DNA from: Desmodesmus armatus
Lineage: Eukaryota; Chlorophyta; Chlorophyceae; Sphaeropleales; Scenedesmaceae
Direction of reading: 5' to 3'
Length of the DNA: 64,000 bases
Assembly: GCA_007449985.2 (NCBI GenBank)
Contig: VIIQ02000575.1
Coordinates: forward strand, 567,001 to 631,000
A program made the translations under genes and the position numbers. Every line of letters begins with the position of its first letter. Position 1 is the stretch's first letter. The notes under the pieces are model-generated. The model had not been told where the DNA came from and searched no databases. It worked only from the letters and a program-made list of their open reading frames with translations. Positions 8,418 through 20,200 of the stretch are shown here, one piece after another.

Positions 8418-11400
8418 ATGTCTGCCAGCAGAGCTCCCTGGCCCCAACTGCAGCCTGGTACAGTCATCCAGGGCCTGACAGTAGAACCTGAAGGAGTAGT
8501 CTGGTGGCAATGGCTGACTTTCTTTGCCCTAGGCAATGTCATCGCCGGCTACTGGCTGGTGTTGGCACTGCTAAATGCCAACCCAGAAATCAAGTACAAG
8601 CTGCATCAGCTGCTTGTGAACTGGGGCCTGCGGAAGCCGCACCCTGCTAAGCACGTGCACAGCAGCAGCGGCGGCGGCACGGGCAGCGGCAGCAGCACAA
8701 CGCGTGAACAGCTGCCGCCAGTGATCTCAGGGCCAGTGTTGCCGCAGAAGCAGCCGCAGCAGCAGCTGTCAGGTTATGTGGAACCCCCCAGCCCCACTGT
8801 TCTACCCCCAAGTCCGGTGCCGTCCCAGCCTTCAAGCCCCAAGCCAGTCACGCTACAGGTAAACATACTTGTTTTGTACTGTACTGTGCTTTACTGTACT
8901 AATACATCACGGCACAGCTGCAGTCAGCTCTTGCTGGCACACCTATCATCTGTTTGACACGTTCGTCAGCAGTTGACAGGCACATCAAGCTTTTGCTTCT
9001 GCACTCTGACCTGTTGCTCCCCTGCATGCAACCCAGATCTTGCCACCACCAGGCACCTGCTTGACACCGTCTGCGTTTCATCGTGTTCACCTTCTGTTCC
9101 TTTTGTTTTGTGACACCCATGCAGACGCTGAACAGCTCATCTGGGCCGCTCCCCACTCTGCGGTCCCACCGCTCAGCACGGCCCCCTCCTGAGATCTGCC
9201 TCGAGCAGACCCTCTCCCACAGTACCTCCCTAGATCAAAGGACCTCGCTAGGACAGAACCCAGCCACCCCACGCAGCGACAGAACAGCAGCCGCACTGGC
9301 CCCTGCAGGTACCACACCAGCGGCACCCACAGCAGCAGCGGCAGCAGGGGATAAGGGCACGTGTGCACCCACACCCTCCTCAGTGTACTTCACACCGGCC
9401 CCCACCCCTGGGCCTCCCTATGCAGTGGCTGAGGGTACAGAGGAGGGCAGCTCCTGTACAGAGGAGGAGCCGGCGAGGCTAGTGAGGCTGGAGTGGCGCA
9501 ACCTGTGCTATGCTGTCAAGGCGCCAACAGGGCTGAGGCTAATTGTGCAGGTGCGTGGGCAGCAAGGGGTGGTGGACTGAGGGATGGGTGGGGCATACAG
9601 CAAGCGCCTGGTGTTGGGGAAGCGTGAGGGCTGTGGATGACAGCGCATTGGGTAGCGGGCTGTGCCAGAGGTCTCAGCACGGAGCAGTGGGCTGAAAGAT
9701 GAGAGTTGGGTCTAATGGGATGCGGACCGCACTCTACGTGAGCCGGTCAGGCTGTTGGCCTGTGTCTGGCTGCAACAACACCCCAAGCCTGCCCCACGCT
9801 CTATTGCTGCCCACTGCTGCCACAACATTTATTGAACATGCTGCTGAGGTGGTTACCCGTTTGTGCCCATGCTGCTGCTGCTGCTGCCTCCTCTGGCTGC
9901 CACCACTGCTGCCGCAGGGTGTGTATGGCTGTGCCAACCCTGGTGAGCTCCAGGGCTTGATGGGCCCCAGTGGTGCAGGCAAGTCCACCCTCATGGACCT
10001 GCTGTCAAAGAGGACAGACCCTACAGGCAGCGCAGCAGCAGAGGCAGCACTGCAACACCAGAGCCTATCACAAAGGATCAAAATCATAAGCAGCCGCCGC
10101 AGCAGCGATGGAGCAGGGGCCCGCACAAGCATTGACGGGGGCGTTGCTAGTCCAACAGCGTGCAGCAGTGTGGCGAGCCGCATCCACCCTGGTGGCCCCA
10201 TGCCCCACCTTGAGTCTGAGCTGCTGGTCAACGGTGCACCACTCAGCCGCAGCGCATTCATGAGGCTCAGCGCATACGTGCCGCAGGTGGGAGGGGTGGC
10301 TGCTGCTGCTGCTTTGCGGTGCTTCCTCTTTGCCGGCTCAGGAGAACACCCTCTAGTGCAAGCAGCTGCTAGGAAGTGCTGCGCCCTTACTCCTGTTGTC
10401 GGACTCTCCAAAAGCTTAGACGTCATACCAACATTGGCGCTGCAGTCAGACAACCTTACAACCTCAATCAATGCCTGACAGCTTGCTTGCCTGTGTGTGT
10501 GCCCGCCTGCCTGTTCTGCCTCCCCCGCAGCACGACAACCTTGTCCCCACCATGACGTCCTGGGAGTCCCTGTCCTTCTACGCGGGGCTGGTGCTGCCCG
10601 CCAACACCAGCGCAGACAAGAAGCGCAAACGCATTCAGGACGTGCTCAGCATGATGGGGCTCGCACACGCACGAGACACACTGGTGAGGACTGGGGCAAC
10701 AGCTTGGGTGTTGGGTGCATAGCTTGAGAAACATGGAACCAACTGACAGCAATCACAGCTATGGTCGTAGCTGGGCAGCAGCTGTTACTGTCAGTGTCAC
10801 CAATGCTACGTGACATTGTGTGCTGTGCCGTGCTGTCCCCTGCCACTATCCTCCTGTCGTGTCTCCCCCCTTCCTGTTAGGTTGGCGGCATGCTGTCTGG
10901 CGGCATCCAGCTGCGCGGTCTGTCTGGTGGTGAGCGCAAGCGCCTGGCCATCGCGTGTGGTGTGGTTGCCGGGCCCAGCCTGGTCTTCCTGGACGAGCCC
11001 ACCAGCGGCCTGGACAGCTTTGCCGCCCTCAACGTGGTGCTGTTCCTCAAAAACATGGGCTCACAGAACGGCAGCACACTCATCGCCAGCCTGCACCAGC
11101 CGCGGTCAGCAATCTGGGGCCAGCTGGACCAGGTAGGGGCAGAGAGGGAAGGGGCCGGTCTAGTGAGGAGGGCGTGCAAGGACTCCAGCACATGGATAGA
11201 GAAGGGCAGGGGGCTTGGGCGTGTGGCGCATCCCGCTGGTCACACCCTTAGATGCTGTGCTGACCACACTTTCATTCGTCATGTCGTCAACAAGATACGG
11301 CATGCAACTGGCCTCAGCCATCCCGGATGACTAATACCCTCTTCAAGTTGACTGTCACATGTTCCGGCATGCCCTTGTTTTTCCCGCCATGCTGCAGATC

Positions 11401-14400
11401 ACGCTGCTTGCGAGTGGGCGTCTGATGTACACGGGTCCCACCGAGGGCCTAACCCGCTGGTTCACCTCCCTGGGCTACCACTACGACCCCTCAGACCACG
11501 GCATGGCCTCAGACTGGGCGCTGGACCTCGTCTCACTAGGCTTCGCAAAGCCGCAGCAGGGCACACGGCCAGCACAGCAGCAGGTGAGGCATCACTGCTG
11601 CAGGACTCCGCCTGGCAGCAGAGTGCAGGATGAGAGTGCGGGAAGCTAGCGGCTTTATCATCTGAGGTGGCATGCATGTGTGCTGGGCATGTGTGTGTGC
11701 TGTTGTCATGTTGCTGGCGATGTGCTTGCGGTGCTTTGAGAACTGTTGAGTTGGGTGCTGATTATTATGCTGACAAAGTGCGTGGCCTGGCTTTGTGACG
11801 TGGTGTTGTGCTGCAGGAGCACCAGCAGGACGGCAGGTCTGAGGCCTCATCTGAAGGGGACACCCAGCAATTCAGGGGCCTTGGATCTGTGAGATCCGGC
11901 AGCTTGGCCCTGCAGGGGCTGGCCAGCCTCAACATGAGCATGAGGCGCAGGAGGCAGCAGCAGTCCCTGGAGCTCAGCACAGACCTCAGCACAAATGCCC
12001 AGGACCTGCAGGAGCAGGACAAGTGCAGCATGATGAGCAGCAAACAGGAGCTGAACGAGGCAGCAACAGCTTTCCTGCAGCACCTGCGCGCGAAGCATGC
12101 AGACTGGTTCGCAGGGCCCAGCACGGGCACGGCTGCGTCTGGGCTCAGCACGGTCCGGGAGGGTGGCAGCGGGCTCTTAGCAGCTGGTCCTGCCGGAGCA
12201 GCAGAGGGCGGGGGTGATGCAGACGAAAGCCCGTTCATGATGCAGGAGCCGCTGCCAGCGCTGCCGATGGTGCAGAGTGTCGCAGTGCAGGAGCCGCTGC
12301 AGCTGACCCCCACTGAGCAGCTGGAGCAGCGCCAGGTGCATGACCAGGGGGCGTGGAACGCACTGCATGGTGGCTGGCGCAAGTACTGCGCGCTGCTGTG
12401 GCGTGAGGCGCTCATCACCACAAGGTACGGAAAGGGTTGTGCTGGGGTGGGATGGGGTGCTGGGGCAGCTGTGCATGGGTTTATGTTACCAAGCATTTGT
12501 AAGAACGCTAGCCAACAGTAGAGTGTTTGCATGGATGTGTAAGTCACTCAACCCTTTGCAGCCACATCACGCCCACTGATTCTTGCAACCCCTGCGTGGC
12601 CGGAGCGCTACAACAAGATATGCCCTTGTCATGGAGCTCATGAGGCTCATGCTGTGTCATGCTGTGCTGCGTGCCTGCAGGAACCCTGCTGACATGGGTG
12701 GGCGCATGCTGACCTTCACTTATGTGGCCTGTCTGAGCGGCCTGGTGGCTTGGAGCACCATCGGCACAGCTGAGAGCATTCTGCAGCGACTGGGGGTGAG
12801 TGGTGTGCTGCAGCAGCGGATGCGGATGTGCTACAGCATACGCTTGGTATACACTGCTTGCTATACACTAGAAGGCAGCTTGATGGCACAGTAACAGCAA
12901 GCTTGATGCATGCCATGATGATTGGTGGCATGGTTCCTGCAGGAATGGCTTGCTGCATCTTTCGTTCGCCTGTCGTGTATGCGGCAACTTCGCCTGATGA
13001 TTGTCGTGTGCTCACACGGAGCCTGCTGCCACTTTCTGCGCTGCTTTTTTCGCTGCAGTCTTCATACTTCGTGCTGTCCTTCTACCTGCTGATGCCGTTT
13101 GTGTTCATGTCGCTGTTCACGAGCGACAAGCGGTTCTTCGCCGCCGACACAACAGCACGCCTGTACCACCCCTTCCAGTACTACATGGCAAAGATCAGCG
13201 TCACGATGCCGTTCAACATTCTTGTCGTGGCGATTTTCCACCTGATCTACTACGGCATGGTTGGCATGCGCCATGGGGTGGTTCCAATGGGACAGAGCTG
13301 CTTGATCTCCATCCTGATGGGAGTGACGGCGATGCAGGTAGGGGGCATGGCTGTGCTCGCTTGAGACTGTTTGTTGCGTTTGCCGGCTCGGCGGTCCGTT
13401 GTCCGTCTTCCTTGGCAATCATGTGCCAGATCTATTGGTTGCACGTCAAAGAATCTGACATGCCATGCCGTGCTCGTCATCGTGCACGCTGTTACGTCCC
13501 GGTCATGGATTGATGCAGGCACAATCAAACACGTCGAACCACATGCCGCGGAGTCATGAAGAATCATTGTGTTGTGTTTGTTTCAGGCTGTCTACTGCTG
13601 CGCCATCATCGCGTCCAGTCAGGATCTGGCGTTTGTCTTTGCCATTGCCTGGACAGCCCTCAACCTGCTGGTCAACCCCTACATGGCGCCATTCAACGGG
13701 TACACACTCGGATGGGGCTGGTCCTGGCTGAGGTACTGCAGCCCCTTCAACTTTGCTTGGCAGGTGAGGACCCGTAAACACAATCTTTTTGGGGGGAAGG
13801 CTTTGAGAAGTGGATGCTTTTACCAGTTGATGATGGATGTTTGCAGCACTGGCAGAGCGTGGTTGGTAAACACACAGCCAGCGCCAGCCATCTTATCCAA
13901 CGTCACACGTTGTGTTCTGACCTTGCGCTGGGAGAGTGGCTGCACTATGTAGGTCCTCACAGCCAGGCCATATTTACATACCACTCACACATGCATTTGT
14001 GTTGCTGGGTATGGTGCTGTTGCTGATGCAGGCTTTGGTTCAGATTGAGATGGCGGGCCGTGGCTTCGATTGCAACAACTCCTCTGGCTTGCAAGTGCTG
14101 GGTATCATTCCAGGTGAGAGGGTGCACCAGGGAGTGACACCACTGCTGACGCACAGCTGGCAGCTAGCCCACATGTCAGATTGGTCCGCCCAGTCATCCG
14201 TCACGCTGTGGGGTGTGATGCAGCATGCTGTTGGTTGCCTCATCGCCTGTCGTCCTGCCCCAGTGGGTTTGCAGAACAACAGCCAGTGTGATGCGGTGCA
14301 TTCTGATGTGCACACGTCACGTACATGTATGTGCGTATGTACAGGTCATGGCAGCTCAGTGGCATATTCAGCAGCAGACGTGCTGCCTGGAATTACAGCA

Positions 14401-14774
14401 TTACTAGCCAGCGAGGGTGAATTTGAGCCAGCCGCCTCACAATGCTGCCACCACAATTACCTTGGCATGCTGATGGAACCACCTCCTCAATTTGTGTGCT
14501 TGCTGCCCCTGCTGTGTGCTGCACTGCAGACTTGCTGCCTCAGAGCGAATCCTTCCGCACTGTCCGTGAACTCATCAGCAACCTGGGCCAGTGGTCAACA
14601 CCCTCCAAGCGGGGCCAGTGTGTGGCAAGTGGGGATGCAGTGGTGGAGATGTACACCTCTGGGATGAGCTTTGGGGCTACCGTGGGCATCTTGCTCGGCT
14701 ACTTTGCCCTGTTCATGTCTGTGACGTACTTTGTGGTGTACCGCTCCAGCAAGAAGCGCGGGTCAACACTGTGA
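8418..14774 (+). CDS. ABCG-family half-transporter, copy A (12 exons, 1110 aa)
   Basis: Exons: 8418-8858, 9125-9550, 9918-10286, 10531-10683, 10881-11132, 11398-11583, 11817-12424, 12681-12795, 13059-13337, 13587-13763, 14032-14113, 14530-14774; every junction is GT-AG and in phase. The product is an ATP-binding cassette protein of the G (White/PDR half-size) type, with the nucleotide-binding domain first and the membrane domain second. An extra hydrophobic segment sits at about residues 28-48. Walker A GPSGAGKST is at about 305-313, the signature LSGGERKR at about 477-484, and Walker B LVFLDEP near 497-503. A Ser/Gln-rich linker (about 610-800) precedes six or so membrane spans (about 815-1110). 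Half-transporters act as dimers, typically exporting lipids or hydrophobic compounds; the substrate is unknown. It is paralogous to the minus-strand gene at 17287-23397 and carries three introns (1, 6, 10) that the other lacks. Confidence 0.93.
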
Positions 14775-15904
14775 GGGGTAGGTCAGGAGGCCGTGTTGTG
14801 CTGTGCTGTGCTGTGCGTGGCTGTGTATGCGTTCACTGGAGCTGGTTTGGCCGTGTGCGTGAAGCTTTGCAGCAGCTAGATGGCAGAGGCTGTGTTACAT
14901 CGCCGGGCAGCGTGAGCACACTAGTGTACTCGAGTACACTCTCGTGTGTGTCCCTGAGGGTGGGTGGGCTGTGAGGCGTGTCATGCAGATGCTGTTGCAT
15001 CTGCATTCTGTGTATATTCTGTTCTTTGGTTTGATGTCAGCCAAGGAGGCTGGTGAAGGTAAGGGGTGAAGCAGCTCTGCATGTCGACTGGCTGTGCAAC
15101 CTGCCCTGGTGGTACGCGCAGTCGGCACCTTCACTGCAGCCTGCAGTGCTGTGCTGGTCGGTCAGTACACAGCCTTATGCCATCCTGCAGCCATGGTTGC
15201 CGTGTGAGGCTACCGCCTTGGGTGCAGGAGATGCACTGGCCTGAAACGTCTATGTGCCTGTTTTCTGTTGTTATGGGTATGGGGCTGTCTGTTTGTTGAT
15301 GCGTGTGAGCAGGAATGTTTGTGTGAGCAGGAGGGAGTGTGTGAATTTGATGTATGGGTGCGACCAGCCGACACATTCTGTGTGTGTGGCAAGGGGAGGG
15401 GCTAAAGGCATGGGGAATGCACCAGTTGGGCACTAGCATTGCCGACACATGGTGATGGCATGGGTCCATCATTGGCATGATGTCATGCCAGGCCATGTGT
15501 CTGCAGGCAGAGGATTGTGGGTGTCGAGTGTGCATGTGTGCTGGTCATGCCTGCGATGCTTCTTGCAAGGGGTTGTAGGAAGGGATCTGTTGATGAGCCT
15601 TGCTGTCAGGAAAGTGGCTGGTGAGAATGGAAGTGATCATTGGTGACTGGTTGTGTCTTGCCTACTGCAGCAATACTGCAGTTGTGGTGGCAGACGATAA
15701 GCCCCAACTTGTGCTGAGGCTGTTTGCAAGAGACGGAGGCATTGTTTCATCTGTATGTTTGATCTTGGTGCTGTCAGGTATCAAGGCACATGCTGCTGTT
15801 GAATTTGATCTGCACGACAGCCTGTGACGGCCTGAGACTTCAGTTGATGCTTTCTGGTGCAAAATAAGTTGTCAGGTGTGCATGCCTCTGCTTTGCAGGG
15901 GCTG

Positions 15905-15909
15905 TGTAA
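15905..15909 (+). terminator. Candidate poly(A) signal TGTAA for ABCG copy A
   Basis: First TGTAA downstream of the stop at 14774, giving a 3' UTR of about 1.1 kb; a second lies at 16132-16136. TGTAA is the usual volvocalean poly(A) signal. Confidence 0.45.
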
Positions 15910-16188
15910 GTCTCAGCATTGTCAGCATTGCCTGTTGGTTTCAAGTTGTGTACACACAACATGATATGGCCCGCTGCACACTAGTTGGCCCGCTGGTAGA
16001 GCTGCCACTGGTTGCATGTCATGGCCATGGGTGGTAGTGTGGTGCCTCCTCGGAATGCGCCTCGATTGCTGCTGTGCACTGCTGTGGTGCTCAGCGGTGG
16101 ATCTGGCGCAGCTGCCACATGTCAAGCTGAGTGTAATGTTCTGACCTTTATGTCAAGCACTTCCTGTCAGCTTTCTGGCTGCTGCGAG

Positions 16189-16193
16189 TTACA
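16189..16193 (-). terminator. Candidate poly(A) signal (TGTAA on minus) for ABCG copy B
   Basis: First minus-strand TGTAA after the stop at 17287, giving a 3' UTR of about 1.1 kb, matching the length inferred for copy A. Confidence 0.45.
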
Positions 16194-17286
16194 GCATACA
16201 ATCTGAGATCAGACACAACAAACACAACACAGCTCATTTGAAAGACCCAGCCCCCCGATGCTGCCGTGCTGACCACAACATCCGATGGCATGCAGGAAGT
16301 GTGAGACCTGCCACAGTGTGACCGCATGCACATGCCATGTAGCCATGGTGACTGCACATGCGATTTCGTACAAGCCACAACATGTTGAAACTCAACTAAG
16401 GACCCAAACCACTCATGGGTCACACTCAACTCGATGTTACGTAGCAGCTACACTCATCATTAGTCACTGTCTGTTTTGGCTGCCTACATGCATCCCAGGT
16501 CAACTCCGCATCCTAAACAACACAGCACAGGTGCAACAATGCACCACCGCCGATGCACAACGACTGTTACTGATGCACATGCAAGGGCGGCAGCCGTAGT
16601 TGCTTCGCTTGACAATACCAATGACGAGCCTCAGCCCACCAAAGACCACAGTCACACTCAGAATGAAATCTACCTGCACTACAACCTGCGGCAACCCATG
16701 ATTGTTATTCCAGCACTGCAGGCACAAAGGACTGCTTGCATGTCGGCCACACACCCGTCAATCACCTGCTTCAGTCGTCATCCACTCTCTGCGCTACATA
16801 TGTACATCCCGCCTGCTGCCGCCTGCTGCTATGTAACAGTAACACACTCCCGGCCAGACAAAACATGCAATTTGTTTGTTTGGACGAACAGATCGACCCC
16901 GTGCGCAGTCAGCTTAGGTCACAGGCTGGTCAACCAACAGGACAACTCAAGTCACAAACCATGCAAGTTGGCACCGGGCGCCATGCAGCGGGCGCTGCAC
17001 TCGCACCTGGCGCTGGTGGGACTCGGCTTGCGCAAGGCTGCACTTGTCCCCTTGCCTTGAGACGCGCAGTCCTGAGTACTACTGCAACTTCGTCTTTCAG
17101 GACGCATGCATGGGTGCGCACCCACGAGAGTGTGTGTGATTGCGCCACGCACCCAAGTGTCAGCAACACAGCCTGTGCCAATCAGTTCTTGCCACAGCTT
17201 CACGCACACAACCAAACCTGCTCCAGCGAACCCGTACACAGCCCCGCACAACACAGCACAACACAGGCCGCCTCCTAATCTACCCC

Positions 17287-20200
17287 TCACAGTGTTGACC
17301 CGCGCTTCTTGCTGGAGCGGTACACCACAAAGTACGTCACAGACATGAACAGGGCAAAGTAGCCAAGCAGGATGCCCACCACAGCCCCAAAGCTCAGCCC
17401 AGAGGTGTACATCTCCACGATTGCGTCTCCACTTGCCACACAATGCCCTGGATTTGAAGGGGTCGATGCGCGCCCCAGGTTGCTGATCAGGCCACGGACC
17501 TGGTTGAAGGCACGGCCCTGAGGGAGCAGGTCTGAAGACAGCAGCAATGGCAGCAGCAGCAGCAATGGGAGCAGCGGCAGCAATAGCAGCAGCAGCAGCA
17601 GCAATGGCAGCAGGCAGACGGGCCCATGCAGGTCAGCAAGTATGGTGCAGCACCCCTTCATCATGCATGCTGTAATGTCCACCACACACTCTCTACTGCA
17701 CAGTAGGGGCCGCACACACTCATGCTGCACGCTGGGTGTTTGGCTGCAGTGGCTGGCAGATGACAGCCAGAGACCACTGACGCACACGCCAGCAGCTGCT
17801 AGCCGCATCAGTCCTGCATCTGTGCCAGCTGAATTTGTATGTCGGCCAGCATGCATGCTTGTGCTGGGGGCTGGACACATGATGCTGGCGCTGGGTCCCA
17901 ACTTGTTGAACATCTCTGGTCGCTATCAACAGACATACAGCTGGTGGTTTGGTCTGCTTGTGTTTCGACACAACACGCATCTCACCAAGGAGGTGTGTAG
18001 GTAGATTTAATTTAATTTATTTTAATCTCACCTGGTATCAGGCCCAGCACCCGCAAGCCAGACGAGCTATTGCAGTCAAAGCCGCGGCCAGACAGCTCAA
18101 TCTGCACCAGCGCCTGCCAGGCATAGTTGAAGGGGCTGAGGTACCTCAGCCACGACCAACCCCAGCCCAGTGAGTAAAGGTTGAACAGGGCCATGTAGGG
18201 GTTGACCAGCAGGTTGAGTGCTGTCCAGGCGATGGCATACACGAATGCCAGGTCCTGGCTGGAGGCCACAATGGCACAGCAGTAGACGGCCTGCAACACA
18301 CACCAGCACCAGGAGGGCACAGCGGTACTTCTCTGTATGCCGTCGCTGCAACCTATACACAATTTGTAACACTGTTGCCGAGTTAAAAGTCAGGTCTGCT
18401 AAGACAAGTTGACACAATTACACATGGCAGGCCTGTGCCAACTCGCTCTCTCAGCACAGCCGCATGGCATGGGCTAGAGGCAGGAACACTGGAGCTGCAA
18501 GCAGCTTGGGGTGCATGCCGCAACCCCCACCGCCCATCCTCCCTACCTGCATGGCCGTCACCCCCATGAGGATGGATATCAAGCAGCTCTGGCCCATGGC
18601 CGCTGCTCCGTGGCGCATGCCGATCATGCCGTAATACACCAGATGGAACACAATGGAGATGATGATGTTGAAGGGCAGGGTCACACAGATCTTTGCCATG
18701 TAGTACTGGAAGGGGTGGTACAGGCGTGCTGTTGTGTCGGCAGCGAAGAACCGCTTGTCGCTCGTAAACAGCGACATGAACACAAACGGCATCAGCAGGT
18801 AGAAGGACAGCACAGCGTACGCACACTGCAGGCAGCAAGCAGCAAGCAGCACAAGAGGTACGGTCAGTGCTGAGGCATCGGCATGAACCACCTTGCAGGC
18901 AGTGAGGGGCCCGCCAGACCTGCCAGATCACTGTATGATAGAAAGGTCAAGCACCTCACTGGCAGCAACACCCTGTGCAGCCATGCTAGCGTGTTGGCAC
19001 CTTACTTGCTTGCAGGAGCCTAGCATGCAACCTGAGGGATCAACACGCAGGCAACACAGGTGCCTCCTGCTATCCACAATAGAGAATTCACTGCCGTGTT
19101 GCACAGCATCTGCTGCTGTAGCTTGAGGATAGAGCATCCAGCAACAAAGACAGTGCGCTGTGACAATCCAGCAACAAAGACAGTGCGCTGTGACAAACCC
19201 CCAGCACTCTTGCTCAGCATTGTGTCCATGCCAGTGTGGGGTCGACCCCACGTCTGCTGCCCTGACTTGCTACTGCCTCTCTTACCGAGATGCGTGTCAT
19301 GATGCTATCAGCACCGCCTGGAATGTTCCACGCCACCAGACCGCTCAGCAGTGACACATATGTGAAGGTCATCATCCGACCGCCCATGTCCGCAGGGTTC
19401 CTGCACGATTAAGGTTGGCACAAAGGTCGGCACAGCAGCAGCTTGAGAGGACGCGGTCTGTTGACAGGCAGAGGTTGGGTGCACTCATGCCTGATAGGTC
19501 ACACACATCACAACCCGCACATGAACCCAGTGATGCAACGTTCCCTGTTTTGAATTCATAATTTCAAAGTTTCAAAAACACATTCACATAAGAAAGCAGG
19601 TGGGCAGGCAGGCTGCATGCAGAGCTGCTCCCCAGCACACCCCAGCACATTCCTCTTCCCACCTTGTGGTCATGAGTGCCTCGCGCCACAGCAGCGCGCT
19701 GAACTTGCGCCAGCCCCCGTACAGTGCGTTCCACGCCCCCTTGTCCTGCACCTGGCCCTGCTCCAGCTGCTCCGTGGGGGTCAGCTGCAGCGGCTCCTGC
19801 TCCCTCTCCTGCACTGCAATGCTCTGCACCATGGGCAGGCCAGCCTGCACCATGAAGGGGCTCTCGTCCTGATCACTGCCGCGCGCGCTGCCCTCAAACT
19901 TCGCAACAGCTGATGGCACGATGCCTGCTGGTGACTCCGTGCCCCTGTGCACCCTGATCGGGCTGCCAGTACCCTGCCCGCTGCTACCGCCAGGGCTGAG
20001 ACCATCTGCCGTCTGGGCCTTCTGCCATGTTGCGTTGTCCTCTGAAGACCTGAACCAGTCAGGGTGCTTGCCGCGAAGATGCTGCAGGAAGTGTGCTGAG
20101 GCCTCGTTCAGCTCCTGCTTGCTGCTCATCATGCTGCACTTGTTCGCTACTGCCTGCGCATGCGCCTGCGTCTGCTGGGGCTGGTACCGCAAGCTGGCCA

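Larger units (their letters stand above)
14775..17286. other. Spacer between convergent ABCG genes: both 3' UTRs
   Basis: The 2.5 kb between the two stop codons is TG-rich on the plus strand on the left half and TG-rich on the minus strand on the right half, as expected of two long green-algal 3' UTRs meeting tail to tail. The first 150 bases after each stop are recognisably alike, so the inverted repeat extends past the coding ends. No further gene is seen. Confidence 0.7.

Noticed and set aside
8859..8957. Continuation of the ABCG-A first exon past 8858
   Set aside because: It leads to a stop at 8957 with no transporter similarity; the donor at 8859 and acceptor at 9124 fit copy B in phase.
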